Below, piece by piece: positions 1-6,579 of a stretch of 7,085 nt of DNA. The stretch spans positions 1 to 7,085 of the forward strand of contig PWYP01000061.1 in the NCBI GenBank assembly GCA_003567805.1, given 5' to 3'. Every line of letters starts with the position of its first letter. The first letter of the stretch is position 1. The position numbers were made by a program, and so were the translations under genes. The DNA is from PVC group bacterium. GTDB lineage: Bacteria > Verrucomicrobiota > Kiritimatiellia > UBA8416. The notes below the pieces were generated by a model. The model saw only the letters and a list, made by a program, of their open reading frames with translations. It was not told where the DNA came from and did not search any database.

Positions 1-1128
1 AAATCGCGTGCAGCCATAAAGCAGTCTATTCGCAAGGCTTCGTCGGAGGCCATTGTGATTGCCACAGGATGTATGGCTGTTAGCCAGCGGGATGCGTTGG
101 AGGCGGAAGCCGGGATTACCTATGTGGTTCCGAATGCAGTAAAAAGTGCTATACCTGATTTGGTGGATGCGCATTTCCGGGGTGAGGTCGTGGAGCCGGG
201 GCGATTCAAGGGAAGCGTCTTTGACTTTGGATTGACGGATGGCGGGTTTCATACACGACAGGCGGTGAAGGTGCAGGATGGTTGTGATAACTTTTGCACC
301 TATTGTATTGTCCCTGCGGTTCGTGGGCGCGCTGTGAGTCGCCCCGTGGGGCAAGTGCTGGATCATGTTCGCAAGATTCTGGATGCGGGCGCGCGCGAGA
401 TCGTCATCACAGGTGTTAATATCGGTCGGTATGATGATGAAGGTCTTGGACTCGATGGGCTGATCGAAAAAATTCTGGAGGTTCCGGGGGATTATCGGGT
501 GCGGATATCTTCGATGGAACCGGAGGGGATTACGGATCGATTGGTTTCCTTGTTTGGTCATCCGCGTCTGTGCCCGCATTTGCATTTGTGTCTGCAAAGT
601 GGGTCGGACCGCATATTGTTGCGTATGCGGCGATTTTATTCGGTTGCGCAATACATGAACCAGATTGCCTCGATCAAGGCGGCTCATAAGCGGTTTCATT
701 TTACCACGGATGTGATTGTCGGGTTCCCGGGCGAAACGGATGCAGATTTTGCGGAAACGGTATCCGTGGTGCAGGAGGTTGGATTTGGTCATATTCACAC
801 GTTCAAGTATTCGCGTCGCTCCGGCACGCGGGCGGACCGCATGGAAGGACAGGTTTCGGAAACAGTCAAATCCGAGCGTAGCAAGCAATTGCGTGCGGTA
901 GGCCAAGAACTAAAGTTGGTGCGCCGGGAAGAAGTGTTGGGGGTGCCGCAAACGCTGCTGACGGAACGAGTGGGATCGCAGGGGGAACTGTTTGGCTATA
1001 CGGAATACTATCATCCCGTAATGGTTCAAGGGAACGGGCTGGGGGTCAATCGGTTTGTTCCGGTACAAGCTTCTGCTATCGAACAGGATTCTGAGTACAC
1101 GTTGGCAGGCGAAGCAATTGCGATATAG
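1..1128 (+). CDS. mtaB: tRNA t6A37 methylthiotransferase (MtaB type), 5' end cut off by the window
   Basis: This is a radical-SAM methylthiotransferase. MtaB enzymes add a methylthio group to C2 of N6-threonylcarbamoyladenosine at position 37 of tRNAs reading ANN codons, in the cytoplasm. The frame is open from base 1, so the GTG at 55 is only an internal codon; the first residues (KSRAAIKQSIRKA) match the UPF0004 domain, which continues to the third cluster cysteine in GCMA (codon 70-72). The first two cysteines of that cluster lie outside the window. The radical-SAM motif CDNFCTYC has cysteines at codons 283, 295 and 304, followed by the family's RGR..SR. Next come ISSMEPEGIT, HLHLCLQSGSD and TDVIVGFPGETDADF, then a C-terminal TRAM-like segment (about 940-1125) that would help bind tRNA. 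YSRRSGT and the ITDRL region favour MtaB over MiaB or RimO. HLHLCLQSG has Cys where I expect Pro or Ser. Confidence 0.9.
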   Translation, partial: KSRAAIKQSIRKASSEAIVIATGCMAVSQRDALEAEAGITYVVPNAVKSAIPDLVDAHFRGEVVEPGRFKGSVFDFGLTDGGFHTRQAVKVQDGCDNFCTYCIVPAVRGRAVSRPVGQVLDHVRKILDAGAREIVITGVNIGRYDDEGLGLDGLIEKILEVPGDYRVRISSMEPEGITDRLVSLFGHPRLCPHLHLCLQSGSDRILLRMRRFYSVAQYMNQIASIKAAHKRFHFTTDVIVGFPGETDADFAETVSVVQEVGFGHIHTFKYSRRSGTRADRMEGQVSETVKSERSKQLRAVGQELKLVRREEVLGVPQTLLTERVGSQGELFGYTEYYHPVMVQGNGLGVNRFVPVQASAIEQDSEYTLAGEAIAI

Positions 1129-1164
1129 TTTTGAAGCTTGTGATGATCCCAACACCTTTGCGCC

Positions 1165-1210
1165 CGGTCAGGTGAGGCCTTGGACCGAGGCAAGCAATGT
1201 TCTGTTTTTT
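1165..1210 (+). terminator. weak candidate terminator after mtaB
   Basis: CGGTCAGG (1165-1172) can pair with CCT (1178-1180) and GACCG (1183-1187), giving an 8-bp stem with a two-base bulge and a five-base loop. A run of six T follows at 1205-1210. The 17-base gap between stem and T-run is too long for a classical intrinsic terminator, so this is only a candidate. The rest of 1129-1307 shows no gene and no convincing promoter. Confidence 0.2.
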
Positions 1211-1307
1211 GTTTACGAACCGGACATTACGAATGCTTCTGCAACCCAATGATAATGCGCTTGTGCAGGAGACCCTACCTCAGGGGTTATTTGTGAACGC
1301 ATGATAT

Positions 1308-1952
1308 ATGTTACGTATGAATATGAATAATATGCGTTGGTTGCGCCTGTTGGCGCCGTATTTTGCGGTAGGGATCTTCTGGGTGGGGTTTCCTCACGCA
1401 TGGTTGGCGATTCTGGTATACCATGCGCAAATTATCTTATGGCATAGGTTGAAGTGGTGGGTTCGATCGAGCAAGCGCGAAAACGGCAAGAAATGCTACA
1501 ATGCAAGGACTGAGCCCGTCTGTGGGCGGGTTGCATGCTATCTAAGCCTTGTGTCGTTGCTGGCAGGTCCGCTGGTGTATTGGATTATACCGCGGGTTGT
1601 TCTTGTTGATTTGGTGCTGTGGCTGGAACATTATCGAATGAGTGGTCATGCTTTCTTTTGGATGATTCCGTATTTTGGGGTGCTACATCCTATATTGGAA
1701 CAGCTTCATTGGCACCGGTTACGATGTGAAACGGACTGGGCCCATGTCTTTTTTGCCGGATACCATGTTGTCGTGCTTTCCTCTCTACTGCCTGTTGGTT
1801 GGCTTATATTTTGTTTTATGGGTCTGCTAGGGATTTCCTGGATGTGGGGGCAGGCAGGAGGATCCTTGCGGAGTCGTGTCCTTTGCTCCTGTTCTCATAT
1901 TGCTGCAGATCTGGGGATGATTCTTGCGGTTTTCTTGCTTGTGCATCGATAG
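1308..1952 (+). CDS. divergent CPBP (CAAX protease/Abi) family membrane protein
   Basis: A 214-residue, very hydrophobic protein with several likely membrane segments (about residues 14-45, 77-107, 115-130, 145-178 and 203-212). CPBP proteins are membrane-embedded glutamate/metal-type proteases that cleave prenylated proteins or peptides, although many bacterial members have unknown substrates. Three family motifs appear in the right order. HPILEQLHWHR (residues 127-137) stands at the EExxxR site, FAGYH (149-153) is FxxxH, and HIAAD (197-201) is HxxxD, preceded by the typical GLLGISWMWGQAGGSL stretch. The first Glu (E131) is kept, but the second is Gln (Q132) and the Arg position is His (H136), with Arg one residue later. 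ATGs at 1308, 1317, 1323 and 1332 are all possible starts; none has a good ribosome binding site, and an in-frame TGA at 1302 rules out anything earlier. The amylase gene follows 35 bp downstream, so the two are probably co-transcribed. Family call is from motifs only. Confidence 0.65.
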   Translation: MLRMNMNNMRWLRLLAPYFAVGIFWVGFPHAWLAILVYHAQIILWHRLKWWVRSSKRENGKKCYNARTEPVCGRVACYLSLVSLLAGPLVYWIIPRVVLVDLVLWLEHYRMSGHAFFWMIPYFGVLHPILEQLHWHRLRCETDWAHVFFAGYHVVVLSSLLPVGWLIFCFMGLLGISWMWGQAGGSLRSRVLCSCSHIAADLGMILAVFLLVHR

Positions 1953-1974
1953 TGTCATCCGTGATGATTGGCGC

Positions 1975-1984
1975 AAAGGAGGAT
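1975..1984 (+). promoter_or_regulatory. strong ribosome binding site of the amylase gene
   Basis: AAAGGAGGAT, nearly a full anti-16S complement, lies a few bases before the ATG at 1988. It fixes that ATG as the start, rather than any upstream in-frame codon inside the preceding membrane-protein gene. Confidence 0.9.
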
Positions 1985-1987
1985 CTT

Positions 1988-3466
1988 ATGCAGGAATATA
2001 ATGGCGCAATGATGCAGTTCTTTCATTGGTATACACCCGCAGATGGTTCGCTATGGCGGTTTTTGGCGCAGGAATCACAGTCATTGGCCGATGCGGGAAT
2101 TACTTCTGTCTGGTTACCTCCTGCGTACAAGGGGGCTGGGGGGGGAGACGATACAGGTTATGGTACGTATGACCTTTTCGATTTGGGAGAGTTTGACCAG
2201 AAAGGATCTGTGCGCACCAAGTATGGTACCAAGGATGAGTATGTAGAGGCCATTGCCGCTGCACATGATGCTGGTATACAAGTGTATGCTGACGTTGTGT
2301 TTAATCATAAGATGGGTGGAGATCATGAAGAAGAGGTGATGGCAACGCCTTTCAACTCTGATAACCGCAATGAGGCGATCGGGGATTTGCGGCCGATCAA
2401 AGCTTGGACACATTTTTCTTTTCCTGGCCGAGGACAGCAGCACTCTGCCTTAGAGTGGCATTGGTGGCATTTTAATGCCGTGGACACGAATGCCGTAGAT
2501 GCGGATCAGCAAGCCATTTATTTGTTCGAGGGCAAGGAATTTCATCATGCCGTGGATCAGGATCGGGGCAATTTCGATTATCTGATGGGATGCAATCTGG
2601 ACATAGCCAACCCGGATGTTCGGAAAGAACTGTTATACTGGGGGGAATGGTATACGGATCTGACGGGGGTGGATGGATTCCGGTTTGATGCCGTCAAGCA
2701 TGTAGGATCCGATTATTTTGTGGAGTGGTTGCATCACATGCGTACCCATACGGGACGTGATTTATTTGCGGTGGGTGAATATTGGTCGGGTGTGCATGAG
2801 GCACTGGAGCATTTTATTGCAGAAACAGAGGGGCATTTAATGCTGTTTGATGCCTTGCTGCATTACAATTTTGCTACCGCAGGTCGGGGTGAAGCCGGAT
2901 ACGACCTTCGGACTATTTTCGATGGGAGTCTTGTGAAGGACCATCCTGATATGGCTGTCACGCTGGTTAGTAATCATGATACACAGCCACTGCAATCGCT
3001 GGAATCCGTCGTCGAGGCTTGGTTTAAGCCATTGGCCTATGCTCTCATCCTGCTGCGTCAAGGCGGCTATCCTTGCATCTTCTTCGCAGATTATTATGGC
3101 GCCCAGTATCAGGGGCAGGGGAAGGATGGAAATACGTATGAGATTGAGATGCCAAGTCACAAATGGCTGATAGATCATTTCTTGTCCGTGCGATCCCAAT
3201 ACGCCTTTGGAGAGCAGCATGATTATTTTGATGATCCGCACTGTATAGGATGGACGCGTCTGGGGAGCGAGGAGCATCCCGGCGGAATTGCGGTATTACT
3301 GAGTAATGAGGGGGATCAGACAAAGCCCATGCATGTTGGATTTGCAGAGCGGGAATATCGAGATATTACCGAGCACATGAAAGAGACGGTGACAACGAAT
3401 GCCGATGGTTGGGGGGATTTTCGCTGCACTGGGCGTTCCGTTTCCGTGTGGGTTCCTGCGATGTAA
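1988..3466 (+). CDS. amyA: cytoplasmic alpha-amylase, glycoside hydrolase family 13 (AmyA-like)
   Basis: This endo-acting alpha-1,4-glucanase hydrolyses starch, glycogen or maltodextrins. At 492 residues it is close to E. coli cytoplasmic AmyA and the Bacillus liquefying amylases (subfamily GH13_5). The N-terminus MQEYNGAMMQFFHWY has no signal peptide, so the enzyme should act inside the cell on stored glycogen or imported dextrins. The (beta/alpha)8 barrel landmarks are all present: DVVFNH (residues 102-107), GFRFDAVKH with nucleophile D234 and R232, VGEYW with acid/base E264, and SNHDTQ with transition-state stabiliser D331. The B-domain region (about 108-210) contains the long WTHFSFPGRG and NFDYLMGCNLD segments of this subfamily. 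A C-terminal beta domain follows and ends at GRSVSVWVPAM. Nothing is missing or broken. The gene probably shares an mRNA with the CPBP-like gene just upstream. No other glycogen-metabolism gene is in view. Confidence 0.93.
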   Translation: MQEYNGAMMQFFHWYTPADGSLWRFLAQESQSLADAGITSVWLPPAYKGAGGGDDTGYGTYDLFDLGEFDQKGSVRTKYGTKDEYVEAIAAAHDAGIQVYADVVFNHKMGGDHEEEVMATPFNSDNRNEAIGDLRPIKAWTHFSFPGRGQQHSALEWHWWHFNAVDTNAVDADQQAIYLFEGKEFHHAVDQDRGNFDYLMGCNLDIANPDVRKELLYWGEWYTDLTGVDGFRFDAVKHVGSDYFVEWLHHMRTHTGRDLFAVGEYWSGVHEALEHFIAETEGHLMLFDALLHYNFATAGRGEAGYDLRTIFDGSLVKDHPDMAVTLVSNHDTQPLQSLESVVEAWFKPLAYALILLRQGGYPCIFFADYYGAQYQGQGKDGNTYEIEMPSHKWLIDHFLSVRSQYAFGEQHDYFDDPHCIGWTRLGSEEHPGGIAVLLSNEGDQTKPMHVGFAEREYRDITEHMKETVTTNADGWGDFRCTGRSVSVWVPAM

Positions 3467-3513
3467 TGCTCAGCGAAATGTACGGCGGTGTAGTTTCTTG
3501 TGCTATTTGTGAA

Positions 3514-3542
3514 TTGTTGTGTTTCAGATAGGTGTATATAGA
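3514..3542 (+). promoter_or_regulatory. weak candidate sigma-70-type promoter before the zinc-ribbon gene
   Basis: TTGTTG (3514-3519), a 17-base spacer and TATAGA (3537-3542) resemble a -35/-10 pair, matching the consensus at 3 and 4 of 6 positions. It would start a transcript near 3549 with a leader of about 90 bases before the ATG at 3641. Elsewhere 3467-3640 has no coding potential and no clear terminator for the amylase gene. Confidence 0.22.
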
Positions 3543-3591
3543 AAAAAGCTTTGTATGGGAGTTGATTTGGTGTTGAATAGGGCAGCAATCG

Positions 3592-3625
3592 CACGTATTG
3601 GGGCTTGTTATGGATGCTGTACGTG
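3592..3625 (+). repeat. inverted repeat CACGTA/TACGTG in the leader of the zinc-ribbon gene
   Basis: CACGTA (3592-3597) and TACGTG (3620-3625) are exact inverted copies. In RNA the stem extends outward by G-U and C-G pairs to about 8 bp, with a loop of 22 bases. It ends just before the ribosome binding site AAAGGAA (3628-3634). A second pairing, CAGCA (3583-3587) with TGCTG (3615-3619), interleaves with it, so the two stems would compete. Confidence 0.35.
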
Positions 3626-3640
3626 TGAAAGGAAATATTG

Positions 3641-4297
3641 ATGAAAAGACTCCAGAATAGCTTGATTGGGTTGTTTCTTGTTGCATTGGTTTTACAGACT
3701 GCTGCTGCCAACATGTATGATGAACTATCGCGTACGTGTGCGGATCCTCTGCGACTCAGCATGATTTTGTGGATGCCCATTGAAATGTTTGCGGCAATGG
3801 AAGATCAGCTCCCGAAAGGGGCGCTCGATGAAATGAAGGAAATCTTGAAAGGTCATTCGATGATTGCAGCCGTCGACGGCCGTATCAGTCCTCTCGGGCG
3901 AACGGTATTTCAAAGCGAGGCAGATGTTCGCAAGGATTTGGCGATCATCCGAAATGACAAGATTTATGAAGCTATATTGACAGAGGAAACGCCCGATGCG
4001 TTGCGTTATTTACAGGATGCGATGCAGCAGGCATGGGCTGCGATTATGGGTGAAATGGGCAGGAACATGCGGCTCTATTTGTTCCCTGTTGAACTGGATG
4101 CGTCGTCGCAAGGTGAATTCACTGTCAGGTTGGGGGGCTCCTCTAGCAAAGAAGAACTGTTTGTGTATGAGACCCCACTGCGTGCCGTTGTTCCGGATAC
4201 GCCATGTCCTGCATGTGGTTACTCTGTACGTGCTGCCTGGAACTATTGTCCCAGGTGCGCTAATCCTCAGGTCGGAAATACAGAAGCTGTAGAGTAA
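3641..4297 (+). CDS. exported or membrane-tethered protein of unknown function with a C-terminal zinc ribbon
   Basis: I do not recognise the family. The start is ATG 3641, 7 to 8 bases after AAAGGAA; the adjacent in-frame TTG at 3638 is a less likely start. The 218-residue product opens with MKRLQNS and a hydrophobic stretch (about residues 8-20) ending in TAAAN, which reads as a Sec signal peptide with cleavage after AAA (about residue 23) or as an uncleaved anchor. The middle (25-180) is mixed alpha/beta, with acidic helices around 50-70 and 95-140. It may form a small domain, and C33 is its only cysteine. The C-terminus holds CPAC (C189, C192) and CPRC (C203, C206) separated by ten residues, the spacing of a zinc-ribbon (rubredoxin-type knuckle pair). 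It then ends in a short acidic tail. Such ribbons are usually cytoplasmic, so the pairing with an export signal is odd. The gene is convergent with the photolyase gene and appears to stand alone. Confidence 0.75.
   Translation: MKRLQNSLIGLFLVALVLQTAAANMYDELSRTCADPLRLSMILWMPIEMFAAMEDQLPKGALDEMKEILKGHSMIAAVDGRISPLGRTVFQSEADVRKDLAIIRNDKIYEAILTEETPDALRYLQDAMQQAWAAIMGEMGRNMRLYLFPVELDASSQGEFTVRLGGSSSKEELFVYETPLRAVVPDTPCPACGYSVRAAWNYCPRCANPQVGNTEAVE
3726..3741 (+). repeat. 16-bp exact direct repeat, copy 1
   Basis: TATCGCGTACGTGTGC occurs here inside the zinc-ribbon gene (codons for LSRTCA, just after the signal peptide) and again at 4309-4324. After two mismatches the identity continues through ATCC. 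The core GCGTACGTGTGC is itself a near-palindrome in RNA if G-U pairs are allowed. Confidence 0.8.
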
Positions 4298-4308
4298 TCC
4301 TTTGGATA

Positions 4309-4324
4309 TATCGCGTACGTGTGC
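4309..4324 (+). repeat. 16-bp exact direct repeat, copy 2
   Basis: This is the second exact copy of TATCGCGTACGTGTGC. It starts 12 bases after the zinc-ribbon gene's stop codon, in the 59-bp convergent gap before the photolyase stop. The copies start 583 bases apart. I found no other gene-sized signal or clear terminator in this gap. Confidence 0.8.
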
Positions 4325-4356
4325 TTATCCGTGCGCCAGTCGCTTAGCCAGCCGAT

Positions 4357-5724
4357 TTACAGCAGAAGATCATCCTTTGGGCCGAGAATACGGTCGACGT
4401 ATTGCTGGATTTTGAATTTGCGCTCAAGTCCGGATGCCGCCATGTAGCGGACGGTGCCAAATATTTCTCTTTCGGTCCATGGTCGATCGTGTTTGCCGAA
4501 GCACCATGCAACGCCGGTGTAGCCGTTCGCATCGCGCCCGTCGATTTCATAGCGGTCATTCAGTTCGACAAGGATCTGATACGCTTCTTCAGGAGATTGC
4601 GTCCATTCAATGACTTTTTTACCCCAGTACATGCGCATGTAGTTGTGCATCTTGCCTTGTTGCACCATTTCCATCTGGGCGGCATTCCAATAGGGATCAT
4701 GCGTTTTCCCCGTTTCAAGTTCTTCTCGCGTGTAGGCCGTAGAGCGTTTGTCTTTGGCGTGTTTGGCTAGTGTCTTTTGTGCCCATTCGGGGATAGCTTT
4801 TTCGTACTTGTCGTAACTGGGGTTGAAATAGACGAAGTTCATGCTGAGTTCGCGCCGCACAATGAGTTCTTCGAGATAGCTGTCGGTTGCTTCGGTGGGA
4901 GCTTTGTCTGCAATGACTTGGCGGGCTATGTCGAGTGCAGCGATCTGGCCGAAATGCAAGTAGGGGCTCATATTGGAACAGAGATTGTTGGCAGGATCAT
5001 TACGGTCAGTATCATAGCTCACGAGTCCGGTTCGCAAGAAACCGGCCAATTGCTTTTGTGCGGCGGCTTGCCCCCCTACAAACTGCGATACAGGTGAAAT
5101 GCCGTGGTCAATGGGAAGGTCCTTGATGCCATCGGGAAGTTTTATGTTTGAAGCGGGAGGATTCTTTATCGGTATGTTTTCCGGAGACCTTTGAAGCGGC
5201 TCTTCGAGAAAGCGTTTCCAATGCCGATGTATTTTCGGACGAATGGTTCGAGCGGCATACTCTTCCTTGTCGGACACTAGGCGTATGGGAACGACGACAT
5301 CGGTTTCGATTGCGCTGAAGGGACAATCAATGTTTTTTGCAACCTGTTTTCGCCAGGTGCGCTGGATGCGTAGATAACCGATATCGCTTACCAAAAGAGC
5401 TGCATCGCGGGCTAGTTCGGTGATTACATCGGGAGGATTGCCGAGACGGATGACAAATGGAATCTTCTGTTTGTGAAGCGCCTGTTCTACATCCGAGAGG
5501 CCCTCTAACATAAATTGGTAATGGCGCGCATTTGCACCGGGAAAAGTCGGTGTAAGCGCGAAGGCGACGACGAGAGGCAATTTACATGAGTGGGCGGCCG
5601 TCAAGGCCCAGTCCAAGGCGAGGTTGCACTGTGTACGTTGGGCTTGTTGCATCCAGTATAAAACATATTTTTTTCCGGGGATGGGCTGGCCGGGACGGTA
5701 TATCCAAAGTCGATTGTTTTCCAT
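4357..5724 (-). CDS. phr: class II deoxyribodipyrimidine (CPD) photolyase
   Basis: This light-driven flavoenzyme reverses cyclobutane pyrimidine dimers in DNA. The 455-residue length and motifs are those of class II photolyases, not the class I E. coli PhrB type. The N-terminal antenna (Rossmann-like) domain carries YVLYWMQQAQRTQCNLALDWAL (residues 20-41), LEGL (73-76) and a VSDIGYLR strand. The C-terminal FAD domain carries SPYLHFGQI (253-261), EELIVRRELSMNFVYFNPSYD (285-305), THDPYWNAAQMEMVQQGKMHNYMRMYWGKKVIEW (341-374) and DGRDANGYTGVAWCFGKHDRPW (395-416), where the flavin and the class II tryptophan relay are expected. The ATG at 5724 is the earliest start, because an in-frame TAG lies four codons upstream. 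There is no strong ribosome binding site before it. The gene stands alone, divergent from the transglycosylase gene and convergent with the zinc-ribbon gene. Confidence 0.95.
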   Translation of the reverse strand: MENNRLWIYRPGQPIPGKKYVLYWMQQAQRTQCNLALDWALTAAHSCKLPLVVAFALTPTFPGANARHYQFMLEGLSDVEQALHKQKIPFVIRLGNPPDVITELARDAALLVSDIGYLRIQRTWRKQVAKNIDCPFSAIETDVVVPIRLVSDKEEYAARTIRPKIHRHWKRFLEEPLQRSPENIPIKNPPASNIKLPDGIKDLPIDHGISPVSQFVGGQAAAQKQLAGFLRTGLVSYDTDRNDPANNLCSNMSPYLHFGQIAALDIARQVIADKAPTEATDSYLEELIVRRELSMNFVYFNPSYDKYEKAIPEWAQKTLAKHAKDKRSTAYTREELETGKTHDPYWNAAQMEMVQQGKMHNYMRMYWGKKVIEWTQSPEEAYQILVELNDRYEIDGRDANGYTGVAWCFGKHDRPWTEREIFGTVRYMAASGLERKFKIQQYVDRILGPKDDLLL

Positions 5725-5774
5725 TGCGCGAGTCTAGTCTGTGACGGAAGACGAGGCAAGTAGGTTTCATTCGG

Positions 5775-5786
5775 TGGTTGCAACCA
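5775..5786. promoter_or_regulatory. 12-bp perfect palindrome, candidate operator
   Basis: TGGTTGCAACCA is a perfect palindrome in the 120-bp gap between the divergent photolyase and transglycosylase genes. It covers the candidate -35 box (5778-5783) of the rightward promoter, where a bound repressor could block transcription. No regulator gene is in the window, so the binding protein is unknown. Confidence 0.35.
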
Positions 5787-5806
5787 AGTGGAAAAGTAGT
5801 TTGAAT
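5778..5806 (+). promoter_or_regulatory. candidate sigma-70-type promoter for the transglycosylase-kinase unit
   Basis: TTGCAA (5778-5783), an exact 17-base spacer and TTGAAT (5801-5806) give 4 of 6 matches to each consensus box. Transcription would begin near 5813, with a leader of about 35 bases. I could not pick a convincing promoter for the photolyase on the opposite strand. Confidence 0.3.
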
Positions 5807-5847
5807 ATTTCCTGCAACACCATAGGCGATGTCCGAAGGGTGATATG

Positions 5848-6552
5848 ATGAAGAAAAAGCATATATTTGTGACTTGGGTAAAGCCGGAAATTATGGTTCT
5901 TACAGCATTGTTTATGGCTGGTGTTTTTTCGTTATCCTGGGTTGGTATGCGTGAACGCGCGGTTTTTCACCGCGTTGAACCGCAGGTGTATTACAGTGAT
6001 TGGCTGAGCGACATGGTGCCCTTAGAGTCGTGGCAAGAAGTGTCTGGTTCGCAGGAGACCCTAGTGCCATGGCTTAAGCGTATATTCGAACGGGAAGGGG
6101 TTCCTGGTGAGTTGGTTTGGCTTGCCGCCGTAGAGTCTGGTTTCAATCCTGTTGCCGTGAGTTCGCGTGGTGCTGTGGGGCTGTTTCAGCTGATGCCGGA
6201 GACGGGGCAGCGTTATGGGTTGCGGACACGGAATCCAGACGAGCGATTGAATCCACTACGTAATACACAAGTGGCAGCTCGTTATCTGGCGGATTTATAC
6301 TTACGATTCGGCGATTGGGACTTGGTGCTGGCGGCGTATAATGCTGGGGAAAATCGCATTGCCAGATTGCTGCGTTCGCGTGATAGCCAGTATGATGCCC
6401 TTGCTGCGCGGTTGCCGTCGGAAACGCGTTCTTTTGTTCCGCGTGTTCGGGCGGTCGTAGAATATCAGGAACAAAAGTCGCTTGAACAGGTGCGTGCACC
6501 GTATCGGCGGTATGGTGGATTGTTGTTGGCTGCAGATCGTGTTGAACCATGA
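5848..6552 (+). CDS. membrane-anchored lytic transglycosylase, GH23 (SLT/MltD-like catalytic domain)
   Basis: This enzyme cleaves the MurNAc-GlcNAc bond of peptidoglycan with formation of 1,6-anhydromuropeptides, on the periplasmic side of the inner membrane. Two adjacent ATGs exist (5845 and 5848). The second, MKKKHIF, is 7 bases after GAAGGG (5835-5840) and is preferred, giving 234 residues; adding one gives numbering from 5845. A positively charged start is followed by one membrane segment (about residues 16-34). The SLT domain follows: AAVESGFNPVAVSSRGAVGLFQLMP with catalytic Glu at codon 6133-6135, then NPDERLNPLRNTQVAARYLADL, then LAAYNAGENRI. LPSETRSFVPRVRAVVEY is typical of the MltD group. 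There is no LysM or other wall-binding repeat, so it is shorter than E. coli MltD. A protein kinase gene begins 27 bp downstream, suggesting a two-gene unit. Confidence 0.9.
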   Translation: MKKKHIFVTWVKPEIMVLTALFMAGVFSLSWVGMRERAVFHRVEPQVYYSDWLSDMVPLESWQEVSGSQETLVPWLKRIFEREGVPGELVWLAAVESGFNPVAVSSRGAVGLFQLMPETGQRYGLRTRNPDERLNPLRNTQVAARYLADLYLRFGDWDLVLAAYNAGENRIARLLRSRDSQYDALAARLPSETRSFVPRVRAVVEYQEQKSLEQVRAPYRRYGGLLLAADRVEP

Positions 6553-6579
6553 CGCGGTTTCCTGCTATACAGGGGCATT

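Noticed and set aside
1272..1286. CCCT/AGGG hairpin before the CPBP-like gene as a terminator or regulator
   Set aside because: The stem is only four base pairs with no T-run after it; chance is sufficient.
1799..1987. In-frame upstream extension of the amylase, adding 63 residues
   Set aside because: It overlaps the membrane-protein gene in another frame, has no amylase similarity, and the strong AAAGGAGG site directly precedes the ATG at 1988.
3583..3625. H-type pseudoknot riboswitch in the zinc-ribbon leader
   Set aside because: With no base between TGCTG and TACGTG, the crossing loop would have zero length, so the two stems cannot form together as a simple pseudoknot, and no known riboswitch core is visible.
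3316..3780. Minus-strand open frame of 154 codons across the amylase/zinc-ribbon gap
   Set aside because: It lies antisense to two well-supported genes, has low-complexity, Thr/Ser/His-rich composition, and shows no recognisable motif.
4777..5097. Plus-strand open frame antisense to the photolyase
   Set aside because: It is fully inside a confidently identified gene and is explained as a shadow of its codon pattern.
5601..5783. Minus-strand frames starting upstream of the photolyase ATG (MQPPNETY..., MKPTCLVF...)
   Set aside because: They are in different frames from the photolyase, run into its N-terminal coding region, and carry no motif; the photolyase frame has a stop four codons before its ATG.
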